A DNA stretch of 64,000 nt from Chitinophagaceae bacterium. GTDB taxonomy: Bacteria > Bacteroidota > Bacteroidia > Chitinophagales > Chitinophagaceae. The stretch spans positions 78,033-142,032 of the forward strand of contig JADKJI010000001.1 of the NCBI GenBank assembly GCA_016721085.1, in the 5' to 3' direction. The position numbers and the translations under genes are program-made. Numbering within the stretch: position 1 is the stretch's first letter; every line of letters begins with the position of its first letter. Below are positions 9,526-18,162 of the stretch, piece by piece. The notes under the pieces were generated by a model. The model saw only the letters and a program-made list of their open reading frames with translations. It was not told where the DNA came from and did no database searches.

Positions 9526-9852
9526 ATGACACCGTTTGCAGGAACTACCATTATAGGTTGTGCCAGCGGTACAAACACACCAGCTGAAGTACTACCCAAA
9601 AATCATATATTCAAACAATTAAGTAAATTAGGGGAGTTGTACGACTTTATTTTGATTGAAGCCGCCTCTCTGAATCACTATCCTGACTCTAAGGAACTCT
9701 CTGAGTATGTTGATGGAATAGTACTGGTTGTTGATGCAAGATCATCTGCAGAACCTTCAGATAAAGATTCGTATGAATTTGTAAATGCTTCAGGCGATAA
9801 ATTCATAGGGTCCGTTTTGAATGCTGTTCAGAAGCATGACATGAAGTACTAA
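9526..9852 (+). CDS. BY-kinase-like protein, C-terminal fragment
   Basis: C-terminal part of the P-loop domain begun in the preceding frame. The Walker B region reads YDFILIEAASLN, so a Glu stands where classical tyrosine autokinases of capsule systems have Asp followed by TPP. The usual Val-rich strand (GIVLVVDAR) and the closing GSVLNAV segment are present. There is no tyrosine cluster; the protein ends in HDMKY with one terminal Tyr. The ATG at 9526 is internal and there is no independent start signal. Read with the two pieces upstream, it completes one protein of about 735 residues. Confidence 0.7.
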   Translation: MTPFAGTTIIGCASGTNTPAEVLPKNHIFKQLSKLGELYDFILIEAASLNHYPDSKELSEYVDGIVLVVDARSSAEPSDKDSYEFVNASGDKFIGSVLNAVQKHDMKY

Positions 9853-9892
9853 ATAGCCCAATGGAATTATACTAAACCTTAATAATCATCCA

Positions 9893-10339
9893 TTGATAAG
9901 TGATCTGTTAAATAGTAAGACAATTTTGGCGCGGGACAGATCGCCCTGGGTGGATTATATAAAAGGTATATGTATCATTCTTGTTTGTTTCCGTCATGTA
10001 TATGAAGGGTTATTGAGTGTAACAACAGTTCCCCCTTCCAGTGAAACACTCGATTACCTGAACCTGTTCTTTTTCAGTTTCAGGATGCCGTTGTTTTTCA
10101 TTGTGTCTGGACTGTTCCTGGCTCCAAGTTTTAATAAGTTAGGCTTTAACGGATATTTTAAGCAAAGGGTTCAAACCATTTTTTATCCTTTTGTTGTTTG
10201 GGGGGTTCTTCACATTTCCCTTCAATTGTTATTTAAGGATTATGTGAATGCCAACAGGGAGCCCTACGATTATCTTCGGTTGTTTTTCAGGCCCCGTGCT
10301 ATTGAACAGTTCTGGTATTTAAATGCATTGTTTTTGTAG
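9893..10339 (+). CDS. Acyltransferase family 3 membrane protein, N-terminal fragment
   Basis: Starts at a TTG 40 bases after the kinase-like gene. It shows the signature of the acyltransferase-3/OafA family: W-V-D-Y-I-K-G-I near residue 20, CFRHV with the catalytic-type RH pair, and FSFRMPLFFIVSGLFL, followed by several membrane helices. These proteins O-acetylate or succinylate sugars of surface polysaccharides. The frame stops at 10339 directly after an FWYLNALFL motif and a run of five T residues. Reading on in the adjacent frame gives another membrane helix, so one T is probably missing and the gene truly runs to 11058. Confidence 0.78.
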   Translation: MISDLLNSKTILARDRSPWVDYIKGICIILVCFRHVYEGLLSVTTVPPSSETLDYLNLFFFSFRMPLFFIVSGLFLAPSFNKLGFNGYFKQRVQTIFYPFVVWGVLHISLQLLFKDYVNANREPYDYLRLFFRPRAIEQFWYLNALFL

Positions 10340-10428
10340 GAGTACTTTATGCAGTATTTAAACGGTATGCACGGTTTAATATAGTTCACCAATTAGTACT
10401 TGGGTTAGTACTGTATACTGTTGCAGCT

Positions 10429-11058
10429 TTGTTTAATAGATATAAAATTGAAGGTGGATTTTTATACGATGTATTCTTCTTTTACCTGTTTTTCGCTATT
10501 GGAGATTTGTTATCATCATTCGTACTAGATAAGGAAAATGTAAAGTTGTTTTCATCTTATAAGCTTCTGTTTATCATTCTTCCTTTCTTTCTGGTGCTAC
10601 AGCATTATTTCACAAGCATAAGTTTTGATAAAGGGGATGATTATTATGTTCAAAGATTCATGCCATTCCTCTTTATTTTAGCGGCCCTTATTGGTGGAGC
10701 ATTTATTGTTTCAATAGCATTCATTCTCCAAAAGAAAAATTGGCTCCGATTTTTAAGGGTGGTTGGATACCATTCTTTGTATATATATGTGGCCAATCTG
10801 ATGGTTACTTCCGCAACCAGAGTGGTGTTATACAGAGTGCTTCATGTCGAGAATATATACATTTTGCTTTTTGTCGGAATTGTTTCTGGCGTTTTGATAC
10901 CCATGCTGATGTATGGAATTGCACAAAAGGCAGGAGCCTGGTGGCTTTATACACTTAAAAAGCCTGTCGCTACCACCTCAGCAAAGGTTGCGGTTAAACA
11001 AAGTGAAACCTTTGAAAAATCCGTTCCCAAAGCTGTAGTAAGAAATATAAAACATTGA
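10429..11058 (+). CDS. Acyltransferase family 3 membrane protein, C-terminal fragment
   Basis: Continuation of the acyltransferase. Coding sense resumes right after the T run at about 10336, earlier than the first possible start at 10429. It contributes five or six further membrane helices and ends with a basic, Lys/Thr-rich cytoplasmic tail of about 40 residues. Total length of the joined protein is about 388 residues, normal for the family. It lies in a tight co-directional set with the kinase-like protein upstream and the small peptide plus polymerase downstream, which supports a role in decorating the polysaccharide made by this locus. Confidence 0.72.
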   Translation: MFNRYKIEGGFLYDVFFFYLFFAIGDLLSSFVLDKENVKLFSSYKLLFIILPFFLVLQHYFTSISFDKGDDYYVQRFMPFLFILAALIGGAFIVSIAFILQKKNWLRFLRVVGYHSLYIYVANLMVTSATRVVLYRVLHVENIYILLFVGIVSGVLIPMLMYGIAQKAGAWWLYTLKKPVATTSAKVAVKQSETFEKSVPKAVVRNIKH

Positions 11059-11065
11059 AATTAGA

Positions 11066-11179
11066 ATGAAAAGAGTACTACCAAAAAAGGAAGAAGACTT
11101 GAAGTTATATGAGAACCTGAGCATTCTCTTCTCTTTGGTATTTGTTATAGCCATGTTTGTAAAATTCATGTTTTTTTAG
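11066..11179 (+). CDS. Small membrane peptide, 37 residues
   Basis: A short frame between the acyltransferase and polymerase genes. It starts at an ATG seven bases after the upstream stop and ends at a TAG whose last base is the first base of the GTG start of the polymerase (TAGTG). The sequence has a charged N-terminal half (KRVLPKKEEDLKLYENL) and one hydrophobic helix of about 16 residues (ILFSLVFVIAMFVKFMFF), as expected for a single-pass membrane microprotein. It has no family I recognise. The overlap suggests translational coupling with the polymerase, so it may be a small partner of that enzyme or simply a coupling leader. Confidence 0.55.
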   Translation: MKRVLPKKEEDLKLYENLSILFSLVFVIAMFVKFMFF

Positions 11180-12708
11180 TGAAACCTTTATTGCTAAACA
11201 TATTGCAATCGGCTCTACCTTCTATGGGTAAAGGCATTTCCGGGACGAGGAAGACCGTTTATGGTATACTCGGATTGGTACTGTTGTTGATTATTTCCAT
11301 ATTTATATCTTATGTAACTGTTCTTGTAGATGTAAAGATCGGTGTAGGTATTGTTGTGGCTTTATTCGGGATATTTGTTTTATTCGTCTGCCTTACTTAT
11401 CCAATAGTTGGTTATTATTCTGTCATTTTCATTTCGCTCTTCCTGGCAATGCCAGATAGGCTAATAGCTAATAACTCTTTTATGTTTACCGGATTGATTC
11501 CGGAATTTCTGACCTATGTTGTTTTGTTGGGTGTTTTAACAAAGAAGAAGTATCAGCTCGAATTGAAGAAGGGTTTCTGGAACCAGTCAATAACTTTTTG
11601 GATCATTGTATTGATGGGGTACTATATATTGGAGTTATTCAATCCTAACATGTTTGGCAAATTAGGATGGTTTAATTTTTTCAGGAAGCAAGGAAGCTTT
11701 TTTGCTTTTTTTTACATGACTTATGCCCTAATAGATTCGAGGAAAGCACTGAATTTCTTTGTGAATTTTTGGATAGGGGTTAGCTTCCTTGAAGCTATAT
11801 ACGCATGTAAACAACAATGGTTTGGTCTTTTTAATTTCGAGTACCGGTGGCTTTATGCAAGCAAAATAAGAATGGACCTTTATATCAATTGGGGGTATGT
11901 AAGGAAGTTTGGCTTGCAGTCGGACCCTGACGCAGCAGGTATGTTATATGCTGCCTGTACCATGTTTGCTCTGGTACTTGCCTTGCGGTGTCAATCAAGG
12001 ATACGCCGATATTTCCTATACCTGGTGGCCATTCTTAATTTGCTGGCCTCATCCTATACCGGAACCCGTACCTCAACCATGATGGTGGCAGCGGGAATCC
12101 TGTTTTATGTTGTTCTCACTCTATATGAGAAAAGGACTAAGATATTGATGGTGACATCTATTCTTACTTTCGTCTTTATCATGTTCGTTCCTATTTATAG
12201 CAATCCGGTTATAAACAGGGTTAGGTCTACTTTCAATCCGGGCAAAGACCCATCCAATATAGTACGGGAAATGAGTCGTAATTTTGCACGATCCTATATA
12301 CGCAGCCATCCTATTGGAGGCGGAATCTTTACTTGTGGCGACCTCGGAATAATGTACAATCCAGGGCACTTCCTAAATCAGGTTATGCCGGATAGTGGCT
12401 ATTTCCAGGTACTGATGGAGCAGGGTTTTATAGGATTGATAATGTTGCTGGCATTTTATTTTGTGGTGTTACGCACAGGGATACGTTATTTTTACCGAAC
12501 AAAGGATCCTGAGCTGAAAAGCATTCTAGCCGCTACCCTTGCTTACCTGTTTTCCATTATGGCAGGCCAGTTTTCACAAATGGCGTTTTATTTTTATCCA
12601 AGTGTCCTGTTTATCTATGCCGCCCTTGCATTTATGCTTAAGATGAAGTATTTTGGTGCGGAAGAAGATGAGAATAAAGGAGTTACCTTACAAAAAGAAA
12701 CAAAGTGA
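11179..12708 (+). CDS. O-antigen polymerase/ligase-like membrane protein
   Basis: A 509-residue polytopic inner-membrane protein with about 12 helices and a large periplasmic loop near residues 360-420. That loop carries the Wzy_C/WaaL-type pattern RSHPIGGG ... PGHFLNQ ... DSGYFQVLMEQGFIG, which fits polymerases or ligases that act on lipid-linked glycan. Start is a GTG overlapping the stop of the small peptide; an ATG 45 bases later is an alternative. The gene overlaps the next one by four bases (GTGA), so the two are almost certainly co-transcribed and coupled. Whether it polymerises repeat units or transfers finished chains cannot be told from sequence alone. Confidence 0.85.
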   Translation: MKPLLLNILQSALPSMGKGISGTRKTVYGILGLVLLLIISIFISYVTVLVDVKIGVGIVVALFGIFVLFVCLTYPIVGYYSVIFISLFLAMPDRLIANNSFMFTGLIPEFLTYVVLLGVLTKKKYQLELKKGFWNQSITFWIIVLMGYYILELFNPNMFGKLGWFNFFRKQGSFFAFFYMTYALIDSRKALNFFVNFWIGVSFLEAIYACKQQWFGLFNFEYRWLYASKIRMDLYINWGYVRKFGLQSDPDAAGMLYAACTMFALVLALRCQSRIRRYFLYLVAILNLLASSYTGTRTSTMMVAAGILFYVVLTLYEKRTKILMVTSILTFVFIMFVPIYSNPVINRVRSTFNPGKDPSNIVREMSRNFARSYIRSHPIGGGIFTCGDLGIMYNPGHFLNQVMPDSGYFQVLMEQGFIGLIMLLAFYFVVLRTGIRYFYRTKDPELKSILAATLAYLFSIMAGQFSQMAFYFYPSVLFIYAALAFMLKMKYFGAEEDENKGVTLQKETK

Positions 12709-13427
12709 ATAGACAATTTATCTTTCTGCTACTCGTAGTGGTTTTCGCTAACCAAACTGTTGCTTTCGCTCAACCCGGAGGTAAAACAGGTTCAACTTAT
12801 CTTTCTGCCAGAGATACTTCTGTGATTCTCGATATCAGAGAGAAGCTGGTTCAACTGGCACTTCAAAATCCCGGTTTTGAAATTGCTGACCGTAAAATAA
12901 ATGTCGCTGAATTTCAATTGAAAAAGGCAAAAGGAGATTGGTTGGCCGCCATTAATGCCAATATAAATCTGAATGAGATTACAATCAATCCCAGTGCTAA
13001 TAACCAATTGTTCTTCCCTTTATGGAACGTAGGTGTTTCAGTTCCGCTGAACTATTTTAGTCAAAATAGATACCTCAATAAGATTGCTAAGGAAAATGTT
13101 TACATAGCAAATGCAGAGAAGAATGAAAAGTATAGGATGATCCGCACGAAAATTCTTACGAGGTATGAAGACTACCTGATGTACAAAGAAATGCTTGAAC
13201 TCCAGAATAGGGCTACTCAGGATGCCTATCTTACATACAGGCAAAAAGAGACTGACTTCAAAGACGATACTATAACATTTGATGAGTATAACAAGGCTTT
13301 TGCCGTTTATAAGGAACAACAGGATAAAAGATTGAAATCGCAACGCGATTTCAATGTTTCAAAACTGGATATAGAAGAAATGATTGGTATTAGCATGGAT
13401 GAGTTATTACAGCAATATCAAAAATAA
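12705..13427 (+). CDS. TolC-like outer-membrane efflux family protein, half-size
   Basis: A 240-residue protein with an N-terminal signal peptide (FIFLLLVVVFANQTVAFAQ) and a helical region with heptad character and LALQNP, VAEFQLKKAKGDWLAAINAN and SVPLNYFS motifs that recall one repeat of TolC-type outer-membrane factors. Family members are usually over 400 residues with two such repeats, so only one repeat is present and there is no sign of a frameshift. Translation is coupled to the polymerase (four-base overlap). In this context it may form or assist the outer-membrane exit for the polysaccharide, since no Wza-type protein is in the window. A terminator follows, so it ends the transcription unit. 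Confidence 0.65.
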   Translation: MNRQFIFLLLVVVFANQTVAFAQPGGKTGSTYLSARDTSVILDIREKLVQLALQNPGFEIADRKINVAEFQLKKAKGDWLAAINANINLNEITINPSANNQLFFPLWNVGVSVPLNYFSQNRYLNKIAKENVYIANAEKNEKYRMIRTKILTRYEDYLMYKEMLELQNRATQDAYLTYRQKETDFKDDTITFDEYNKAFAVYKEQQDKRLKSQRDFNVSKLDIEEMIGISMDELLQQYQK

Positions 13428-13473
13428 GCCATCTTGTATCCAGGGAACTGTTGCAATAGACTATAATCATATT

Positions 13474-13505
13474 AGAAGAAACAGCCGTTTCTTCTTTATT
13501 TTTAC
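13474..13505 (+). terminator. Intrinsic terminator after the polysaccharide operon
   Basis: A nine-bp perfect stem (AGAAGAAAC / GTTTCTTCT) with a four-base AGCC loop is followed by a T-rich stretch (TTATTTTT). It is placed 47 bases after the TolC-like gene. Confidence 0.85.
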
Positions 13506-13634
13506 TGACTTACATTTTTGTGCGACGGATTAATTGTGTATGGATTTCGCTTCCCATTTTTCAGACAAAATAATCTGGCTTTATCTGATTGAAGACATTG
13601 CTAACTGCATTTAGTATATTAAAGAGGATTCAGT

Positions 13635-14774
13635 ATGATAAAAAAAATAAAACTATATAAAGAGCCGCTGGCTGTATTTGCGGTCTTTTTTATATTTTTT
13701 CTATTTCTTCTTGCCCAAAACTTTTCCGGGCCGCACGACTCCATTGAATACCTGAATGGTATTTTAGGCAATTCTCCACTAGCAAACCAGCATCATCTAT
13801 TATACCATTACGCAGCCTATTGTTGGTATCATCTATGGCATTGGATATTTCCTTCAATAAGGACCTATTATATTGTTGAGGCTTTCTCTGCATTTTGGGG
13901 AAGTGCAGGACTTGCTGTGATATATCTTTTTTTCAGGAACCGTTTTGGTTTTTCAGGATTGCGAGCAGTTCTTTCTGTAATGGTTGTTGCTTTTACTTAT
14001 GGTTTTTGGTTCTATAGTATAAACATAGAAGTATATACACCACCGTTATTTTTCATATTCTCCTGTCTTTACCTGTTAAGTCAAAAGTCTATTTCAGGAA
14101 AGGATTGGTACCTGATTTTCATATTCCATGCTCTTGCTATCTTATTCCATCAAATCAATATTCTTTTTCTTCCGGTTATCGTTTTCAGGCTATGGCAAAT
14201 GAGGAAACAAACGCCATGGTTTGCCTGGATGTTCAGATATGCTGTTATAGGGGTATTGTTAGTTGGTACTACATATTTTATTGCGGGATGGTTTGTTGAA
14301 AAACAGAATACATCAGAGAAATGGATTACCTGGTTTCTCGGATATGCAAAACAAGGTGGTTATTGGGAGCCGCTTTCTGCGAAAACACCCGTTAATGCAG
14401 CAGTAGGTTTTGGGCATGCCTTTTTTGGAGGACACTTTGTATTTCAGCTGGAACCAGTAAAAAAGATTTTATCCAGCTCGCTGTCGAGTCACTCATTGGG
14501 AGATGAGATATTTGTTAGTCGGCATATATCCAGCAAGTTGGCATTGGTGCTCACGGCCCTATGTATTTTGCAAGTTCTATTAATGGCGGTATTGCTTATT
14601 CGCTTTTTGTTCTCATTTAAAAAGGCAAGAGCAGCCTATCCAGAAGCTTTATCCGTAATCATAATCACATTTCTGATCTACTCTGGATTTTTCCTTTTCT
14701 GGGTCCCTGAAATACTCGAATTCTGGATCATGCAGACTGTTCTCTTTTTGGCTGGTGGTCCTTGGCACTTATAA
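13635..14774 (+). CDS. GT-C-like polytopic membrane protein, N-terminal fragment
   Basis: A membrane protein with about ten helices. The first periplasmic loop contains HDSIEYLNG, which fits the acidic motif of GT-C-fold glycosyltransferases that use lipid-linked sugar donors (GT39/ArnT/DUF2723-like). It is followed by NQHHLLYHY, and later GFWFYSINIEVYTPP. A purine-rich AGAGGA lies eight bases before the ATG. The frame stops at 14774 in a helix; after a five-T run near 14745-14749 the adjacent frame continues the helix without a gap, so one extra T best explains the break. Placement directly after the polysaccharide operon suggests a role in glycan assembly, but family assignment is tentative. 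Confidence 0.65.
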   Translation: MIKKIKLYKEPLAVFAVFFIFFLFLLAQNFSGPHDSIEYLNGILGNSPLANQHHLLYHYAAYCWYHLWHWIFPSIRTYYIVEAFSAFWGSAGLAVIYLFFRNRFGFSGLRAVLSVMVVAFTYGFWFYSINIEVYTPPLFFIFSCLYLLSQKSISGKDWYLIFIFHALAILFHQINILFLPVIVFRLWQMRKQTPWFAWMFRYAVIGVLLVGTTYFIAGWFVEKQNTSEKWITWFLGYAKQGGYWEPLSAKTPVNAAVGFGHAFFGGHFVFQLEPVKKILSSSLSSHSLGDEIFVSRHISSKLALVLTALCILQVLLMAVLLIRFLFSFKKARAAYPEALSVIIITFLIYSGFFLFWVPEILEFWIMQTVLFLAGGPWHL

Positions 14775-15222
14775 CGCTAATATCTTTGGTAAAATAAAAC
14801 CATTGCCGGTTACAGTACTTGCGGCATTCCTTTTATTTATGGTCAACTATTTCGGTACCATAAAATGGATGCAGGATTTTAATAATGACCTATACTATAA
14901 GAAAGTGAGCACAATAAAACAAAACTCCCAACAAGGTGATTTTGTATTATTGCAGGATAAGTGGATCATGGGCGGCTTCCTCCAATATTTTACTGATTTG
15001 GAAATCGACGGGGTGCCATCGGGCGATTCAAGTCGCATACCTATGGACACAAAGATCAAAGAAAAGCTGGATGCCCATAAAAGAGTTTTATTGCTAACAG
15101 AAACCGGAGTAACACAGGCAATTTCTCGTGATAGCAGATATATGGATTCTCTCAGAGTATTGTACAATGGCAGAATTAGGATGTTGAATAAGGAACAGCC
15201 GGCCATATGGGTGATTGAATAA
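14755..15222 (+). CDS. GT-C-like membrane protein, C-terminal fragment
   Basis: Continuation of the preceding membrane protein from about 14749. It supplies the last helices (FWLVVLGTY..., LPVTVLAAFLLFMVNYF) and a soluble C-terminal domain of about 120 residues with alternating strands and helices (GDFVLLQDKWIMGGFLQYF ... RVLLLTETGVTQ). This matches the periplasmic tail often seen in GT-C proteins. The internal GTG at 14755 is not a genuine start. The complete joined protein would be about 528 residues. Confidence 0.62.
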   Translation: MVLGTYNANIFGKIKPLPVTVLAAFLLFMVNYFGTIKWMQDFNNDLYYKKVSTIKQNSQQGDFVLLQDKWIMGGFLQYFTDLEIDGVPSGDSSRIPMDTKIKEKLDAHKRVLLLTETGVTQAISRDSRYMDSLRVLYNGRIRMLNKEQPAIWVIE

Positions 15223-15307
15223 TGAATGAGAATTTTTTGTAAATCTTTATCTTTTTTTACTTGTATAGTTCTGGTAATTGTTGAATTTTGTCTTTTAAAA
15301 CACGGTT

Positions 15308-15918
15308 ATGAAAAAATCCATTATCGCAGCCTTGCTTTTAGTTTCTGCCTTTTCAGGAATGGCTCAGGAAGACTCTGAGAAAGAGGATTCAAAAAGGAGA
15401 ACCTTTTTTCAGGAGGTAGCGTTTCCCTTTCTTTTTTCAATAATGCATTTCTTATTGGAGGTAGCCCGGTATTCGGTTATAGGTTAGGCCGTTTCGCAGA
15501 TGCAGGAGTTGTTGCAAATTTTACATATTCCTCACAACGCGATTATACTGTATTCGACGACCGCTTAAGACAGACTCAATATGGAGGCGGAGCCTTTGCA
15601 AGATTATATCCACTAAATTTTCTCTTTGGCCAATTACAATGGGAATATAACTTCACACATGTAAAATATCAACCTGCAAATAATTCGGGATTCCCTTCAT
15701 TCTCCGATAATATTTCAGGCCATAGCTTGTTGGTAGGTGGTGGCTATGCATCTGGCAGAGCCCCTCAGGGGAATAGCCCTTTCTTTTATATGTCTGTTTT
15801 GTGGGATGTGTCAGATAATAAGACTTCCCCATACAAAGATGCCTATGGAAGAAGCATACCTATTATCAGAGCCGGCTTCAATATCCCGCTATTTCAAGGC
15901 GGTGGAAGAGGGTTTTAA
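15308..15918 (+). CDS. Small outer-membrane beta-barrel protein, frameshifted
   Basis: The ATG at 15308 opens a clear signal peptide (MKKSIIAALLLVSAFSGMAQ) followed by an acidic/basic linker. The frame is lost after about 28 codons at a run of five A residues near 15390-15394; adding one A restores SKKENLFSGGSVSLSFFNN and an open frame to 15918. The mature part is rich in alternating aromatic and small residues (FGYRLG, LQWEYNFTHV, LLVGGGYASG, RAGFNIPLF) and ends in Phe, typical of an eight- to ten-stranded barrel. Its function is unknown. Because of the break, the second half alone appears as a short frame from 15727. Confidence 0.65.
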
Positions 15919-15924
15919 TTTTTG

Positions 15925-16464
15925 TCAGCTTATTTTGTTGAAAAGCTCGACTGGGGTTTGACAAACAATGATTCTTTCATCGAGACGGTCATATAATAGC
16001 CCTTCTTTTTCCAGCATATAAAGATGAAGTATAAGGTGGTTGTAAAAACCACCAGAGTTAAGAAGGTATATTTTCTTGTTATGTATTTTCAATTGATTCC
16101 AGGTAAGCATTTCAAAAAGTTCATCCAGTGTTCCAAACCCACCGGGTAATACAATAGCCGCATCACATAAATCATACATCATCTTTTTACGGGTATGCAT
16201 ATCGGGTACAACTATCAGTTCAGTCAATTCCTGATGATGATGCTCCCACTCAATTAATAATTTCGGGATGACTCCAATTATTGTTCCATGGTTCTCCAGT
16301 GCAGCATTTGCCAAAGCGCCCATCAGGCCTTTATTGCCGCCACCATATATCAACTTTAAATTTAATAAGGCCACTAATTTGCCTAGTTCAGCCGCATGTT
16401 TTAGATAAATGGGCTGTTGGCCATCTTTGGACGCACAGAATACTGCTACAGATTCGATCTTCAT
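15925..16464 (-). CDS. LOG-family protein (cytokinin riboside 5'-monophosphate phosphoribohydrolase-like)
   Basis: A 179-residue Rossmann-like protein with both hallmarks of the LOG/TIGR00730 group: GGGNKGLMG at residues 41-49 and PGGFGTLDE at 107-115, plus the TRKKMM segment (91-96) whose Arg is part of the active site. Members cleave nucleoside 5'-monophosphates into free base and ribose phosphate. Length matches the short form of the family. It converges on the outer-membrane gene with only six bases between stops and is divergent from the symporter. A second, longer LOG protein lies 1.7 kb away. Confidence 0.92.
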   Translation of the reverse strand: MKIESVAVFCASKDGQQPIYLKHAAELGKLVALLNLKLIYGGGNKGLMGALANAALENHGTIIGVIPKLLIEWEHHHQELTELIVVPDMHTRKKMMYDLCDAAIVLPGGFGTLDELFEMLTWNQLKIHNKKIYLLNSGGFYNHLILHLYMLEKEGLLYDRLDERIIVCQTPVELFNKIS

Positions 16465-16544
16465 TGGTAAGCGTTATTGAGAAACAGAAGCTAAATTTCC
16501 TTACTTTCAAACCCTGAACGAAATTAGTAAATAAAAAGCAGCCT

Positions 16545-18053
16545 ATGTCGCCAACCCTGTTATTTGGCTTTGTTATCGGTTATTTCCTCTTATTATTAGG
16601 GGTAGCCTGGTTGACTTCCCGTAATTCAAACAACGAATCTTTCTTTATTGGCAATAAAAGCTCCAATTGGATGCTTGTAGCTTTTGGTATGATAGGTACC
16701 TCATTGAGCGGGGTCACTTTTGTAAGCGTTCCAGGAGGTGTTGGAACAGGTAATTTTTATTATTTCCAGATTGTTCTGGGATATCTATTGGGATATGCTG
16801 TCATAGCTTTTGTACTTATTCCGCTCTATTATAAAATGAACCTTACAAGTATCTACACTTATCTTGAAAAAAGATTAGGAGTGGAAGCTCATAAAGCAGG
16901 TGCATTTTTCTTTATCCTATCAAGAACAGTAGGAGCCACAGCGCGATTATATCTTGTAATCAATATCCTGCAACTATTTATTCTTGATAAATTGGGTGTA
17001 CCCTTTATTGTAACCACAGCAGTCATCTTATTGATGATTCTTCTATATACATTTGAAGGTGGTGTGAAAACGATTATCTATACAGATACTTTACAGACTA
17101 CCGGAATGCTGGTAGGATTGGTAGCCTGCATTTTTGTTATAACAAAAGCATTGGGGACTGATTTCTCTGGCATTTATAACATGATGTTGGATAAAGGCTA
17201 TACTAAAATCATCAATACCGATATCAAGTCTGCCTCTTTTCTGGGTAAGCATTTATTGGGAGGCATGTTCATAGCCATAGCTATGACCGGGTTGGATCAG
17301 GAGATGATGCAGAAAAACATTAGTGTCAAGACGCTAAAAGACTCGCAAAAGAATATCATGTCTTTTTCCGCAGTACTGGTTGTAGTGAACCTGCTTTTCC
17401 TCTTCCTGGGAGGCATCTTGTATGTATATGCTGCTTCAAAAGGAATTTCTACCGCCCCCGACGATCTGTTTCCAACTATTGCCCTGAGCGATGCTTTCAG
17501 TGGTTCTATAGGAGTCATTTTTATTATCGCCCTTATTTCTGCTCTTTTCCCAAGTGTTGATGGAGCCATAACCTCTCTGACTTCCTGTTTTTGTATCGAT
17601 ATACTTGGTATTAAAAATAGCCAGGCTACTGAAAAGGAAAAGAAGCGAACCCGGCTCAAAGTCCATTTCACTTTTGCCCTGATATTCTTTGTGATGGTGC
17701 TGATCTTTAAGGCTGTAAACGACAAGCTGATCATTGATTTCATCCTGAAGTTTGCCGGTGTCACCTATGGTCCGTTGCTGGGTATGTTTGCCTTCGGAAT
17801 ACTGACCAAACGCCAGCTTTCCGTAAAATGGCTTTGGTGGGTTTGTATTATAGCCCCTTTATTAGCCCTCGGCATGGATATGCTTAGCAGCCCTGATTGG
17901 TACGAGAAAAAGCTTCATATAGAATTAGGCCTTCAATCCATTTCTGAGAGCCTTTTTGGCGGTTATAAAATAGGAAATGAACTGATCCTGATTAACGGAA
18001 TCCTGACCTTCCTGGGCTTGTTAATTATCTCCAAAAAACCTGTTAATCAATAA
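16545..18053 (+). CDS. Sodium:solute symporter family protein
   Basis: A 502-residue inner-membrane protein with about 13 helices and the SSS (LeuT-fold) signature elements. These include an N-terminal NNESFFIGNKSSNW segment, GTSLSGVTFVSVPG in the first core helices, FEGGVKTIIYTDTLQ near residue 170, and a TGLDQEMMQKN motif. It couples solute uptake to the sodium gradient. The substrate cannot be read from the sequence; sugar, proline and sialic-acid carriers all share this layout. It stands alone between two LOG-family genes and has its own intergenic regions on both sides. Confidence 0.9.
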   Translation: MSPTLLFGFVIGYFLLLLGVAWLTSRNSNNESFFIGNKSSNWMLVAFGMIGTSLSGVTFVSVPGGVGTGNFYYFQIVLGYLLGYAVIAFVLIPLYYKMNLTSIYTYLEKRLGVEAHKAGAFFFILSRTVGATARLYLVINILQLFILDKLGVPFIVTTAVILLMILLYTFEGGVKTIIYTDTLQTTGMLVGLVACIFVITKALGTDFSGIYNMMLDKGYTKIINTDIKSASFLGKHLLGGMFIAIAMTGLDQEMMQKNISVKTLKDSQKNIMSFSAVLVVVNLLFLFLGGILYVYAASKGISTAPDDLFPTIALSDAFSGSIGVIFIIALISALFPSVDGAITSLTSCFCIDILGIKNSQATEKEKKRTRLKVHFTFALIFFVMVLIFKAVNDKLIIDFILKFAGVTYGPLLGMFAFGILTKRQLSVKWLWWVCIIAPLLALGMDMLSSPDWYEKKLHIELGLQSISESLFGGYKIGNELILINGILTFLGLLIISKKPVNQ

Positions 18054-18088
18054 ACTAAAACGAATTTTTTTTCGTTCTCAAATAGAAT

Positions 18089-18128
18089 ATGCCATCCTTC
18101 ACCGGACAATTTCCCGGCAGGGTGGCAT
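18089..18128. terminator. Hairpin after the symporter gene, possible terminator
   Basis: An imperfect 10-bp stem (ATGCCATCCT / AGGGTGGCAT, one G-T pair) encloses an inner CCGG/CCGG pair. It follows the symporter stop by 35 bases. No T tract follows on either strand, so it may be a factor-dependent terminator or an mRNA-stabilising structure. Confidence 0.45.
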
Positions 18129-18162
18129 TTACTGTCTAAATCCTAATTAATTTTCATCAGTT

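Noticed and set aside
9505..9530. Programmed ribosomal frameshift in the kinase-like gene
   Set aside because: No slippery heptamer with a downstream structure is visible, and the same gene has another break near 7770; unrelated neighbours are broken too.
10331..10340. Phase-variable homopolymer in the acyltransferase
   Set aside because: The T run is only five long, too short for typical contingency loci, although it remains possible in principle.
12705..13427. Truncated TolC pseudogene
   Set aside because: The frame has its own signal peptide and a clean stop, and no second TolC repeat is found in any frame downstream before the terminator, so a short natural protein is more likely.
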